Positions 8,383 to 17,193 of a DNA stretch of 64,000 nt are shown in pieces. The position numbers and the translations under genes were made by a program. A model generated the notes under the pieces. The model was not told where the DNA came from. It did no database searches and saw only the letters and a program-made list of their open reading frames with translations. Source of the stretch: Leptolyngbyaceae cyanobacterium JSC-12 (GTDB taxonomy: Bacteria > Cyanobacteriota > Cyanobacteriia > Leptolyngbyales > Leptolyngbyaceae); assembly GCA_000309945.1 (NCBI GenBank), contig CM001633.1:2328292-2392291 (forward strand), given 5' to 3'. How positions within the stretch are numbered: position 1 is the stretch's first letter; every line of letters starts with the position of its first letter.

Positions 8383-9561
8383 ATGGCGGATTTTCCACGA
8401 GTGATTTTGCATAACCGTAAAGCTGATGCGGTGAAGCGGTTCCATCCCTGGATTTTTTCCGGCGCAATTCAGAAGGTGGAATCGGGTGTGGCAGAAGGCG
8501 ATGTGGTGGCAGTTTACAGTGCTAGCGGTGAGTATCTGGCAACCGGGCACTATGCTTCTGGCAACATTGCTGTCAAAATTCTCTCGTTTCAGCCTGTTGA
8601 GAGTCTGGAGCAGTTGTTTTTACAACGATTTCAAGCGGCGTATGACTTGAGGAAACAGGTGGGGTTAGTAGGCAACCCATCTACTACGTGTTACCGTCTG
8701 ATCAATGCGGAAGGGGATGGGCTGCCGGGGCTGATTGTGGATTGGTACGATGGCACAGCAGTTTTGCAGGCATATTCCCTGGGCATAGTGCAACAACGGG
8801 AATTGATGACAACCTGTTTACAAACAATCTATGGCAATGAGTTAAAAACAATTTATGACAAAAGTGCTGCGGTGATGCCGAAGTTGTCCCTGGAAAGTCC
8901 CTACTTGCTGGGCGATCGCTCCCACGGCGAGGTACGGGAATATGGGCATCGCCTGGAGGTGAATTGGGAAGAGGGTCAAAAAACAGGCTTATTTTTGGAT
9001 CAGCGGGAAAACCGTCAATTATTGACACATTACGCAACTGAAAAGCGGGTACTGAATGCATTTTGCTATTCCGGCGGATTTTCGGTGTATGCGGTGCAGG
9101 CAGGTGCAGAATTGGTGCATTCCGTAGATAGCTCTGTAAAAGCGATCGCCTGGACAGACCAAAACGTTGCCCTTAATAATCCGCAGCAGGTGCCGCACAA
9201 AGCGATCGCTGGAGATGTGTTTGAGTTTTTGAAAAACTGCGATGCAGACTATGACGTGATTGTGCTCGATCCACCTGCCTTTGCTAAAAACCTGTCTGCG
9301 CGGCACTCCGCTGTGATGGCATACAAACGCTTAAATAGGTTAGCGTTTGACAAACTCCGTCCCAACGGAATTATGTTCACTTTCTCCTGCTCTCAAGTGG
9401 TCACACCTGATCTGTTTCAGGGAGCCGTAATGGCAGGCGCGATCGAGTCTGGACGGCAGATTCGCGTGCTCAATCATCTGACCCAACCTGCTGATCACCC
9501 TGTCAGCATTTATCACCCAGAAGGGCTGTATTTAAAGGGGTTAGTGCTAGCAGTGGAGTGA
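8383..9561 (+). CDS. Class I SAM-dependent rRNA methyltransferase (RlmI-like, PUA domain)
   Basis: 393-residue family member counted from a GTG at 8380; the ATG at 8383 is the better start. The N-terminal PUA domain is seen (KRFHPWIFSGAI, then a beta-rich region to about residue 75). The Rossmann methyltransferase domain carries GLFLDQRENR, the SAM-binding NAFCYSGGFSVYA and the catalytic VLDPPAFAK (DPPxF motif). It closes with FTFSCSQ, whose Cys is the usual m5C-type residue. In E. coli RlmI makes m5C1962 of 23S rRNA; the exact target here is inferred. A strong hairpin terminator follows. Confidence 0.9.
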   Translation: MADFPRVILHNRKADAVKRFHPWIFSGAIQKVESGVAEGDVVAVYSASGEYLATGHYASGNIAVKILSFQPVESLEQLFLQRFQAAYDLRKQVGLVGNPSTTCYRLINAEGDGLPGLIVDWYDGTAVLQAYSLGIVQQRELMTTCLQTIYGNELKTIYDKSAAVMPKLSLESPYLLGDRSHGEVREYGHRLEVNWEEGQKTGLFLDQRENRQLLTHYATEKRVLNAFCYSGGFSVYAVQAGAELVHSVDSSVKAIAWTDQNVALNNPQQVPHKAIAGDVFEFLKNCDADYDVIVLDPPAFAKNLSARHSAVMAYKRLNRLAFDKLRPNGIMFTFSCSQVVTPDLFQGAVMAGAIESGRQIRVLNHLTQPADHPVSIYHPEGLYLKGLVLAVE

Positions 9562-9585
9562 GGGAAAGTGGAAAACGTCTCAGAA

Positions 9586-9638
9586 TACGAAAAATCCCCG
9601 AGCGTCTTACCTTGTTTCGACTTCGGGGATTTTTCGTA
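9586..9638. terminator. Bidirectional hairpin terminator
   Basis: A perfect 16-bp inverted repeat, with arms at 9586-9601 and 9623-9638, contains a GGGGA core flanked by A5/T5 runs on both strands, with a 21-nt loop. It lies between the methyltransferase (plus) and the WD40-kinase gene (minus), whose 3' ends converge here, so it can serve both. Confidence 0.85.
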
Positions 9639-9731
9639 GTTCACTTCACTCCTCACACCTTTAATCATGGGCGAAAACTGGCAGTATGCTTCCGACCCTA
9701 TGACAGATTTTGAACTGGACAACTGATTTCA

Positions 9732-11585
9732 TCAGGGGGTTGGCAGCCAGAGCTTGATGGTTTGATCCTGACTACCACTAGCTAGTATCGTGCCATCTGG
9801 ACTGAATGCTACAGTGCGAATAGGGTTAGTATGCCCAAGCAGGCGGTGTAGAAGATTTCCAGTTTGCGGATTCCATAGGGCTATTTCTTTGTCACCCCCA
9901 CTGGCAAGTACCTGACTGTTGGGGGTATATGCGATCGCTGAACTGCCATCAAAGGCATTATTCAATATTTGCAAGGGTTTATAGGTTTGAGCGTTCCAGA
10001 TCTGCACTGTTCTACCCACACTGCAAGCAAGAAAGCGCCCATCAGCGCTCACTGCAATCGATGTTACCCCGCCCATATGGCTAGAGACAGCGTAAACTAG
10101 TTGTCCTGTATGCGGATTCCAAACCTCCAGCCTTCCATCCAGATAGCCAAGCACACAGGTTTTGCCATCGGCATTAAAAGCGATCGCACGTACATTATCG
10201 GTTTCCGAGTCGGACAGCGATCGCAATAAACGCCCGGTTTGCACGGACCAGATATTGATTTCCCGACTGGAACTGCTGATTAAAATGCGCCCATTGGGGC
10301 TGAAAATAACCTGGTTAACTCGATGCCTATGCCCGGTTAGGGTTTGCTGCAAGTTCCCTGTCGGCAGCGACCACAAACAAATGGTTTTATCAAAACTGCT
10401 GCTGGCAAAGCAATCACTATTGGGGCTAATGGCGACATTTGTGACGCGATCGCTATGCTGACACAGCGTTTCGAGCAGGTTCTTAGAGCGTAAGGACCAG
10501 AGCTTAATCGTTGTGTCGTAGCTGCCACTGATTAATAAGTGATGTTCTGCGCTCATCGCGATCGTTGCGACCGTGCCGGTATGTCCTAACAATGTTCCTC
10601 GTAGTGCAACTCGTTTCCAGGAAACTGAAGGATCAGATGAGGCACGAAAAACGATGCCTAGCTTTTGTAGTAGTGATCGCTGGAGTGGCGGAGATTGGCG
10701 AGAAGGTCGATTGATGAGAGTTTGAGGGCGATCGGGGAGTGTAGTAGGAGCACTCAGTTCGTCAAGATACTTCAAAATCAACTGGGGCGTTCGAGGGCGA
10801 CGACTGGGTAACAGTGCCATCAAATAATCAATCAAATCCGCTAGAGGCTCGGAAATTTGAGAAGCACGGTCACGCCATAACAGTTTGCCAGTCCGGGGAT
10901 CTTTCTCCAGATCAATTGGGTGAGTGCCAGTTATTAAATGCACTAGAGTTCGTCCCAGAGCAAAAAAGTCTGATTGCAAAACCGCTTTCCCATCTGCTTG
11001 CTCAGGAGGGGTGTAACCAGGAGAGATCAGTCCAGTTCCAGTGACATTACGCAAATAGGTTTCGGTGATTTCACGAACGCCGCCAAAATCAATTAAAACC
11101 AGTTGTCCGTCTGGTTTTAACATGATGTTGGATGGTTTAATATCGCGATGAATAAGTCCTTCTTGATGAAGTTTTTCTAAAATCGTCACCAGTTGCTTCA
11201 GCCATGCGATCGCGTGGTCTTGAGTTATGGGTTGACTATGTTCTTGCTCTAACCACTGCTGTAAGTTCAACCCGTGAATTTTTTCCATCACCAGGCAATG
11301 AATCGGTTCTTGCTCCGGCTCAGATAGCACAAAATATCCATCTGAATCAACGTTGGGGATACCTGGGTAGTTCAAGCGGCTGAGCACGTCAGCTTCTCGC
11401 TGAAATAGCGCGATCGTTTTTTTCTTGCCTTCGGTGTTGTCAAACCGCTGCAGATTCAGCACTTTTAATACCTTAGTTATGCCTGCATCATCTACATCAA
11501 AGGTCTGGCTCAATCCACCTTTGCCAATCGGTTGTAGAACACGATAGCGATTATTTAACAATGCTCCTGGATAAACGAAGTTCAC
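9732..11585 (-). CDS. Serine/threonine protein kinase with C-terminal WD40 propeller
   Basis: 617 residues. The kinase domain (about 14-275) has the Gly-rich GKGGLSQTF, catalytic HRDIKPSN (146-153) and DFGG (166-169). After a linker (about 276-325), at least six to seven WD40 repeats fill residues 330-617, each with a GH...D..IKLW/ICLW-type pattern, predicted to form a protein-binding propeller. No membrane segment. The start codon overlaps the stop of the upstream NB-ARC ATPase gene by 4 bp (ATGA), so the two are made together. In many cyanobacteria the WD40 propeller is fused directly to the NB-ARC ATPase; here it is on the partner kinase. Substrate and signal are unknown. Confidence 0.9.
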   Translation of the reverse strand: MNFVYPGALLNNRYRVLQPIGKGGLSQTFDVDDAGITKVLKVLNLQRFDNTEGKKKTIALFQREADVLSRLNYPGIPNVDSDGYFVLSEPEQEPIHCLVMEKIHGLNLQQWLEQEHSQPITQDHAIAWLKQLVTILEKLHQEGLIHRDIKPSNIMLKPDGQLVLIDFGGVREITETYLRNVTGTGLISPGYTPPEQADGKAVLQSDFFALGRTLVHLITGTHPIDLEKDPRTGKLLWRDRASQISEPLADLIDYLMALLPSRRPRTPQLILKYLDELSAPTTLPDRPQTLINRPSRQSPPLQRSLLQKLGIVFRASSDPSVSWKRVALRGTLLGHTGTVATIAMSAEHHLLISGSYDTTIKLWSLRSKNLLETLCQHSDRVTNVAISPNSDCFASSSFDKTICLWSLPTGNLQQTLTGHRHRVNQVIFSPNGRILISSSSREINIWSVQTGRLLRSLSDSETDNVRAIAFNADGKTCVLGYLDGRLEVWNPHTGQLVYAVSSHMGGVTSIAVSADGRFLACSVGRTVQIWNAQTYKPLQILNNAFDGSSAIAYTPNSQVLASGGDKEIALWNPQTGNLLHRLLGHTNPIRTVAFSPDGTILASGSQDQTIKLWLPTP

Positions 11586-13261
11586 AGCAACTGACTCTCA
11601 GTAATCCGTTGCAAGTTTGTGAGATTAATCGTTGCGTATCCAATTGCTTGAGTTGCTCTTTGGTGGAGTGTCAGCAGCAAATGATTAAATCTCTGATTAA
11701 TTTCAGTACGATCGCCCAATGTTGTTTGTAAGTTATTCACAAGTAATTGCGTCATCAAATAGGCGTGGGTTTGCCGATGGTTGTATAATCGGTCATCTGA
11801 GAAGAGCGCATGACTTCTCAATAAACCTAGACTTTGAAGCGATTGAGTTTGAATAGTATTCAAAATATCATCCAATGTCTGCTCAGCTAGCTTCCTTAAG
11901 CTATAGCGCAACACAACAGGTTGTAACGTGAACAAAGGTTCCCCAGTCCGATCGCAGACTTCCTCCTCCAGGAGCGATCGCCGCTTTAAAGATTGCAGTG
12001 TTTTCAGCAACTCAGAGGATGAGGACACAATAAATCGAGCATTTTCTTTGAGCTTATCTAAGGATTGTTTTTCCAATGCCAACCAAAACATCACGTCCCT
12101 TTCAAGTGCAGAGAGCCGTTCAAACTGTTCATCGAGCAAACTTAATAAGCTATCGCCGATAATCACCGTGCTTTGCTTTAGTAACTGCGCGACATTGCCA
12201 TCAAACAGGTCTTGAATCGTGGTTGCGATAAATTGAAGTGCCAACGGATTGCCTCGTTTCAGTTGAATCAGTTCCTCGATTCCTGCTTGTGAACTGTTCA
12301 CCCCTTTCGCCTCCAACAGTTGCCTAGCATCAGTCGGAAGTAACCCTTTCAATCGCAAAGCTCGAACAGGTAGGGTGTCTCCCGCCAAAGACGCGATCTC
12401 AGAGGGTTGTTCCCGTCCAATCAACACCAAGCAACCTTGATGCTCATCCTCAGCAATGCGCCGAAAGAACTCCCCAAAACTCTGAAATCCCTGGCGATAC
12501 TGCCCTACTAGTTCACCACTTTGCAAAATGCCTTCCACGTTGTCTAACACCAGTAAGCAACGGTGTCCCCGCAAATACTCCAATAATTGCACCATGCGTC
12601 CGTTAGCATTACTTGCCAGCTCAATCTCTTCTCCTATCAATCCTTTAAGAAGGGTTGCTATGACATCAGCAAACGGTAGCGCATTGTTGAGCGATTGCCA
12701 AACAATTACCTCAAATGGGGATTGCAACTGACGTGCGAACTTGGTAACCAGAGCAGTTTTGCCGATTCCCCCTAAACCAGATAGCAGCATTAAAGAACAG
12801 CAGCCAGATTTGCCAGTCCCTTGAGAATCACCAACAATCCACTGCTGAAGTACATCGAACTCTTGAGTGCGTCCAAAAAAGACAGAAACATGGGGTACTC
12901 CAACCAGCCTGGATAGAACGGGTTGAGCCGAGTATCGCCCTGTAGGATTGCTAACAGGATCAGTTCTTGGCTGAAAGTGAGCTGCCTGTAGCGATATTTC
13001 TCGCTTTGCTCGCGCCAATGCCGCCTGAAAATTCGTTTTACTGACAGGTTCACCTAAGCCTTCAGAAAGAAGACTCCACAGAGCAGGACCTGCGAATTTC
13101 TTGATATAGCTAACAGAATAGTGTGAGTTTTGAGCAATCTGCTCATAGGTTAACCCCTGCAGAGAACCTTGCAATATCAACATCTGGACATCACTTAAAT
13201 GCTGCCCCGCTCTCGCAAACACAGCATTATCAGCTGCTCTACAAGCTTCCTCCACATTCAT
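11582..13261 (-). CDS. NB-ARC (STAND) ATPase with N-terminal vMAP-type HTH domain
   Basis: 559 residues. The N-terminus (1-90) has a helix-turn-helix-like region, TYEQIAQNSHYSVSYIKKF, typical of the vWA-MoxR-associated (vMAP) domain found on cyanobacterial STAND proteins. The NTPase follows: Walker A GLGGIGKT (162-169), Walker B CLLVLDN (D240), and a GNPLAL motif. A helical arm continues to the end with no repeat sensor. STAND ATPases act as signal-dependent switches in defence, death and regulation; the usual C-terminal sensor repeats are absent here and may be supplied in trans by the coupled WD40-kinase. Function is inferred from architecture only. Confidence 0.85.
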   Translation of the reverse strand: MNVEEACRAADNAVFARAGQHLSDVQMLILQGSLQGLTYEQIAQNSHYSVSYIKKFAGPALWSLLSEGLGEPVSKTNFQAALARAKREISLQAAHFQPRTDPVSNPTGRYSAQPVLSRLVGVPHVSVFFGRTQEFDVLQQWIVGDSQGTGKSGCCSLMLLSGLGGIGKTALVTKFARQLQSPFEVIVWQSLNNALPFADVIATLLKGLIGEEIELASNANGRMVQLLEYLRGHRCLLVLDNVEGILQSGELVGQYRQGFQSFGEFFRRIAEDEHQGCLVLIGREQPSEIASLAGDTLPVRALRLKGLLPTDARQLLEAKGVNSSQAGIEELIQLKRGNPLALQFIATTIQDLFDGNVAQLLKQSTVIIGDSLLSLLDEQFERLSALERDVMFWLALEKQSLDKLKENARFIVSSSSELLKTLQSLKRRSLLEEEVCDRTGEPLFTLQPVVLRYSLRKLAEQTLDDILNTIQTQSLQSLGLLRSHALFSDDRLYNHRQTHAYLMTQLLVNNLQTTLGDRTEINQRFNHLLLTLHQRATQAIGYATINLTNLQRITESQLL

Positions 13262-13497
13262 GGGCTATCGGTTTCGGTAGGTTCCCTGAATACACTGCCT
13301 AGATTAGCATGAACTTTTATGGTCTTTTATGGTCTACAGGCGTTTCTTCAAAATTTTCTTTGATTTCTGGAAAAACTAGACTGCACAAGTTCATCATCAA
13401 CCGCTTCCATTCACTAAATAAGTGAACAAATTACATTCCCTATCCGCCATCATCCCCTTTCCTCACCAAAGCACTCTCTTTGAGCCAGAAATCTCTA

Positions 13498-14739
13498 TCA
13501 AGTAGTGTATTCCGCGTTGATCTTGACGTAGTCATAGCTGAGATCACACCCCCAAGCGGTGCCAGAGCCAGGGCCAGAGCCAACACTGAGGGAAATCAAC
13601 ACCGTGTCTTCTTTTAAGTAATTGCCTTGAGCCGCCTGATTGAGGTAGGCGTTTGCCGCAGTGCGATCAAACGGCTGAGGTTGTCCGTGTTCCATCATTA
13701 AAAAGTCGCCTAGTTTGATTTGTAATTCCTCTTGATTAAAGGCAACTCCTGCCCGTCCAGCAGCGGCGGCAATTCTGCCCCAGTTTGGATCTCGTCCAAA
13801 AATCGCCGCTTTAACCAGGGATGAGCTGGCGATCGTTCGGGCAATTTTGCGAGCATCTGCATCATCGCTGGCTCCACTCACCTGCACTTCTACCAGACAG
13901 GTTGCGCCTTCGCCATCACGAGCGATCGCCTTCGCCAGATGGATACACACCTCGGTTAGCATTGCCTCCAATTTTTCCGCCTCTGTGCCCATTTCCGTAA
14001 TTGCGGGAGTGCGGGATTCGCCGTTTGCTAGTGCCAATACGGTGTCATTAGTACTGGTATCACCATCAACGGTAATTTGATTAAAGCTTTTATCCACGGC
14101 TCGCCCCAGCATTTCTTGCCAAAGATGGGGCGAAACTGCCGCATCACAGGTAACGAAGCCAAGCATGGTTGCCATGTTGGGATGGATCATGCCTGCACCT
14201 TTACAGATGCCACCAATCCGAACTGGGCGACCATCTATCGTCGTTTCCAAAGCGATCGCTTTAGTAACCGTATCTGTGGTGCAAATGGCTTTCGCTGCTG
14301 CATCAGACCCCGTATTGGACAGTTCGCTTACCAGTTTTGGTAGTGCGGCTTTGAGAATATCCATCTTAATCCGCTGCCCAATCACCCCAGTCGATGCCAG
14401 TAACACCATATCCGACTGAATTCCTAATACCTGACTCAATGCCTGAGCCGATTCGATCGCATCAATCAATCCCTGCTCTCCCGTTGCAGCATTCGCCTGC
14501 CCCGCGTTGCATAAAATGGCACGAGCAGTATGTTTTTCACGAAGTTTTTCACGGCAAAAATCAACGCAAGCTGCCCGTACCACACTGGTGGTGAAGACTC
14601 CTGCCGCGATCGCTTCCACATCCGACACGATCAACGCCAGATCCGGCAATCCCGATGGTTTCAAGCCTGCAGTGATACCTGCGGCTTTGTATCCCTTCGG
14701 TGCGGTGACTCCACCCGGTACTTCTTTCCAATTTGCCAT
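13498..14739 (-). CDS. argJ: Bifunctional glutamate N-acetyltransferase / amino-acid acetyltransferase
   Basis: Ornithine acetyltransferase of the arginine pathway: it recycles the acetyl group from N-acetylornithine to glutamate. 413 residues, normal length. The autoprocessing site is visible as KGAGMIHPNMATML, where the Thr of MATML becomes the new N-terminus of the beta chain. The substrate-binding VDGDTSTNDT and the C-terminal YVKINAEYTT end are both intact. Start at MANWKEVPGG, preceded by a purine-rich ribosome site. Monocistronic by spacing (236 and 162 bp gaps). Confidence 0.95.
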   Translation of the reverse strand: MANWKEVPGGVTAPKGYKAAGITAGLKPSGLPDLALIVSDVEAIAAGVFTTSVVRAACVDFCREKLREKHTARAILCNAGQANAATGEQGLIDAIESAQALSQVLGIQSDMVLLASTGVIGQRIKMDILKAALPKLVSELSNTGSDAAAKAICTTDTVTKAIALETTIDGRPVRIGGICKGAGMIHPNMATMLGFVTCDAAVSPHLWQEMLGRAVDKSFNQITVDGDTSTNDTVLALANGESRTPAITEMGTEAEKLEAMLTEVCIHLAKAIARDGEGATCLVEVQVSGASDDADARKIARTIASSSLVKAAIFGRDPNWGRIAAAAGRAGVAFNQEELQIKLGDFLMMEHGQPQPFDRTAANAYLNQAAQGNYLKEDTVLISLSVGSGPGSGTAWGCDLSYDYVKINAEYTT

Positions 14740-14901
14740 GACTATTCTCCGTGCAAACCACTTGCGAGGGGATTATAGCAGGGCAATTCACTGAATAGAC
14801 GATTGGCGGAAACGAATCATGATCGAGTTGTGAGGGTTCGATAGAATTGGGCTACTAAACCAACCCTCAGCAATACTATCTCCATTTCCAGGAATGAACC
14901 C

Positions 14902-15819
14902 CTATCTCGAAACCCCTGGCCTTTTCTTCTGCAAAAACTCCCGCACGACCTCTTTGACATCGCGTAGTTCGCCTTCCACTTCGTAATTCAGGCGTTGCAT
15001 TTCGTCTGCGGTGATGCGTCCAGCCAAGTCTGCGATCGCGGCTCGAACTTGAGGATACTTATTTAAGATTGCTTCTCGCACAATCGGAACCGCTTCATAG
15101 GGCGGAAAGTAGCGTTTGTCGTCTTGCAAGATTACAAATCCCAGTCGAGCAATTTGTCCATCGGTAGAATTGCCTGCGGTCAGGTCAATTTGTTGTTGCA
15201 GTAAGGCTCGATAAATCAGTCCTAAATCCATAATTTGGGGTGGTTTAGCAAACTGCAAATTATAGGTTTTTGCCAGTCCAGGTAAGCCATCTTGCCGTTC
15301 AGAAAACTCATAGCCAAACCCCGCTTGCCATTGGGGCGTGTATTGCGCGGCTTGGGAAAGGGTCTGGATATTATGACGTTTTGCTTCATCGCCTCGAATC
15401 ACGATCGCAAAGGTATTTTCAAACCCCAATCCAGGCATCACGCTTAGTTGAAACGACTTGGCATAGCCCTGCTTTAATGCTTGAAATAGGGTTTTTGGAT
15501 CAGAGGGAATCTTTTGGTTTTCAAACAGCTTACTTACCGTTGCGGCTGTTCCCGTGTACTCAATGTAGGCATCAATTTTGCCATTGATGATTGCCTGATG
15601 ACAGACGTAGGAACCGCCTAATCGAGGGCGACGATCAACCTTCAACCCAGTTTTATTTTCAATTTGCTGCGCTAGCAATTCACCCAAAATATCTTGTTCC
15701 GTGAAATCCTTGGATGCCACGATGATGTCACCCCCGCTACTCCCGGAATTGGGTTGACAGGCAGTGATGCTAAAAATGAGTGCTGCGAGAAAAACCCGCC
15801 GACTGCTTTTAATGCTCAT
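14902..15819 (-). CDS. Osmoprotectant/glycine-betaine-type ABC substrate-binding lipoprotein
   Basis: Periplasmic binding protein of the OpuAC/ProX family. The start at MSIKSSRRVFL (15819) gives a lipoprotein signal peptide ending in the lipobox SITAC; the open frame runs 32 residues further upstream without coding character. The mature part begins IIVASKDFTEQDILGE, a typical family opening, followed by GKIDAYIEYTGTA and DLTAGNSTDGQIA, which line the ligand pocket. No permease or ATPase gene is adjacent, so this is an orphan binding protein or its partners lie elsewhere. Ligand is inferred from the family. Confidence 0.85.
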   Translation of the reverse strand: MSIKSSRRVFLAALIFSITACQPNSGSSGGDIIVASKDFTEQDILGELLAQQIENKTGLKVDRRPRLGGSYVCHQAIINGKIDAYIEYTGTAATVSKLFENQKIPSDPKTLFQALKQGYAKSFQLSVMPGLGFENTFAIVIRGDEAKRHNIQTLSQAAQYTPQWQAGFGYEFSERQDGLPGLAKTYNLQFAKPPQIMDLGLIYRALLQQQIDLTAGNSTDGQIARLGFVILQDDKRYFPPYEAVPIVREAILNKYPQVRAAIADLAGRITADEMQRLNYEVEGELRDVKEVVREFLQKKRPGVSR

Positions 15820-15853
15820 CCTTTTACTGTAAGACACTAGGGAGGCATCAACC

Positions 15854-16465
15854 ATGAGTGATGCTAATAAACCTTCGAAAGAAACCCCAGACCAGCCACA
15901 ACCCAAAGCGAACAATCAAAGTGTACTCATCGGCGGCATTGCTGGACTGATCGCCGCGATCGCCGCATTGGTAACCGCCTTTGGGGGAGCCGATGGAATC
16001 ATTAAAATATTGCGTGAGTCGGACATTAGCAAACCTGAACTATCTCCTACTCCAACAACTTCTAATACTGTCGTGCCTACTCCCAATTTAGAGTCTCCGA
16101 AGGCTACACCCAAAACATCCCCTAACCAACAGTCTGAAGAAACTCCTTTGTCTCCCAGCTACAATACTCAGGGTAATGGGCGATATGTTGTCTCAGTAAT
16201 TTATCGAGAACGCAATCGGAGAGTTGCAGAGAATATTTGCGATATATTGCGATTAGCCAATTATCAACTCAATCGATGCAATCCCGATGATTTGGCTGAG
16301 GCTAGAGTTCAGCATCCCACTGGAACAGTATCAATTTTGTATTCTGAAATTAGTGAAGCAGAAATTCAAGAAATAAAATCTCACTTTACATCAGCGGGAC
16401 TTAGAAATCTGACATTTCGCAAATCTCTTTTACGGCGAGATGACATTCAAATTCAGGTTTTTTGA
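15854..16465 (+). CDS. Hypothetical single-pass membrane protein with Pro/Thr-rich linker
   Basis: 203 residues, not recognised as a named family. A short hydrophilic N-terminus, one transmembrane helix (about 24-44, GGIAGLIAAIAALVTAFGG), a Pro/Thr/Ser-rich linker (about 58-100), and a C-terminal alpha/beta domain of about 95 residues starting RYVVSVIYRERNRR. The topology resembles envelope proteins with an exposed C-terminal binding domain. Divergent from the osmoprotectant-binding protein gene, 34 bp away. Confidence 0.7.
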   Translation: MSDANKPSKETPDQPQPKANNQSVLIGGIAGLIAAIAALVTAFGGADGIIKILRESDISKPELSPTPTTSNTVVPTPNLESPKATPKTSPNQQSEETPLSPSYNTQGNGRYVVSVIYRERNRRVAENICDILRLANYQLNRCNPDDLAEARVQHPTGTVSILYSEISEAEIQEIKSHFTSAGLRNLTFRKSLLRRDDIQIQVF

Positions 16466-16531
16466 GGTTTAGTTCTGTGATATTTCAAACTTTAATCGTG
16501 GCTTTTTCGTCGGTCTCATGAGCCTGCTTCT

Positions 16532-16642
16532 GTTCAATATCCAGTCATTGATCGCGTCTTTGAATTTCACCAAGCAACGGAAGCAGTGGCGTATTTGGAA
16601 AGCGGCGCTCACTTCGGCAAAATCGTCATCAAAATTCAGTAA
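16532..16642 (+). pseudogene. C-terminal remnant of a zinc-type alcohol dehydrogenase/quinone oxidoreductase
   Basis: The frame from about 16532 to TAA at 16640-16642 reads PVIDRVFEFHQATEAVAYLE followed by SGAHFGKIVIKI. This is the standard last 35 residues of medium-chain NAD(P)-dependent oxidoreductases. Upstream the similarity stops and an in-frame stop occurs at 16493, so the rest of the gene is gone. It sits in front of the coiled-coil gene below and is not part of it. Confidence 0.75.
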
Positions 16643-16706
16643 TCTAACTGATTCTAGTTTCTTGTCGTGCCAATTCTATAATGAAAAAAACGGATGGTGC
16701 GATGGA

Positions 16707-17084
16707 ATGACAGACGACGAACTCAAGCAATTGGTTGAAAGCAATGCTCGCTCCATTCAAGCTTTGTCTGACCAGACAGCTAACTCCATTCAAGCTCTGT
16801 CTGAAGAAGTAAGAGCGGTGTCTGAAGAAGTAAGAGCAGTGTCTGAAGAAAACAGACGGGGTAATGAAGAATTGAGACGAGCAATTCAATCATTTGCGGA
16901 TCAGGTTACTGCATTGAATCAGCAAGCTTACCAGGAGCGGCAGGAACTGCGTCAGGCAATGCTTGGGCTTGCAAACTTGATGTCGTCACTGGATAGCGAT
17001 CGCCCCACCGTTTTGAGAAAGCTCAATACTATTGAAGCTAAAGTAGACCAGTTGCTAGAGCGCTCTGAAAGCGACCAAAATTAG
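16707..17084 (+). CDS. Small coiled-coil protein
   Basis: 125 residues from ATG at 16707 (MTDDELKQLVESN); the longer upstream frame overlaps the dehydrogenase remnant and is not credible. Almost wholly helical, with near-perfect repeats of a SIQALSxQ and an AVSEEVR unit (about residues 15-50), then a Gln/Glu-rich coiled coil. It resembles widespread cyanobacterial short coiled-coil proteins of unknown function; another of similar design is at 51316. Confidence 0.7.
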   Translation: MTDDELKQLVESNARSIQALSDQTANSIQALSEEVRAVSEEVRAVSEENRRGNEELRRAIQSFADQVTALNQQAYQERQELRQAMLGLANLMSSLDSDRPTVLRKLNTIEAKVDQLLERSESDQN

Positions 17085-17193
17085 GTGCGAAAGGGGACAA
17101 GGACTGGAGTAACTTTCTGGATTGATAGCAGTGCTCCCTACGTTAAGCTGTATTACAGATGGTTACGATCCCTAACACCCCGTCCCTAAACCA

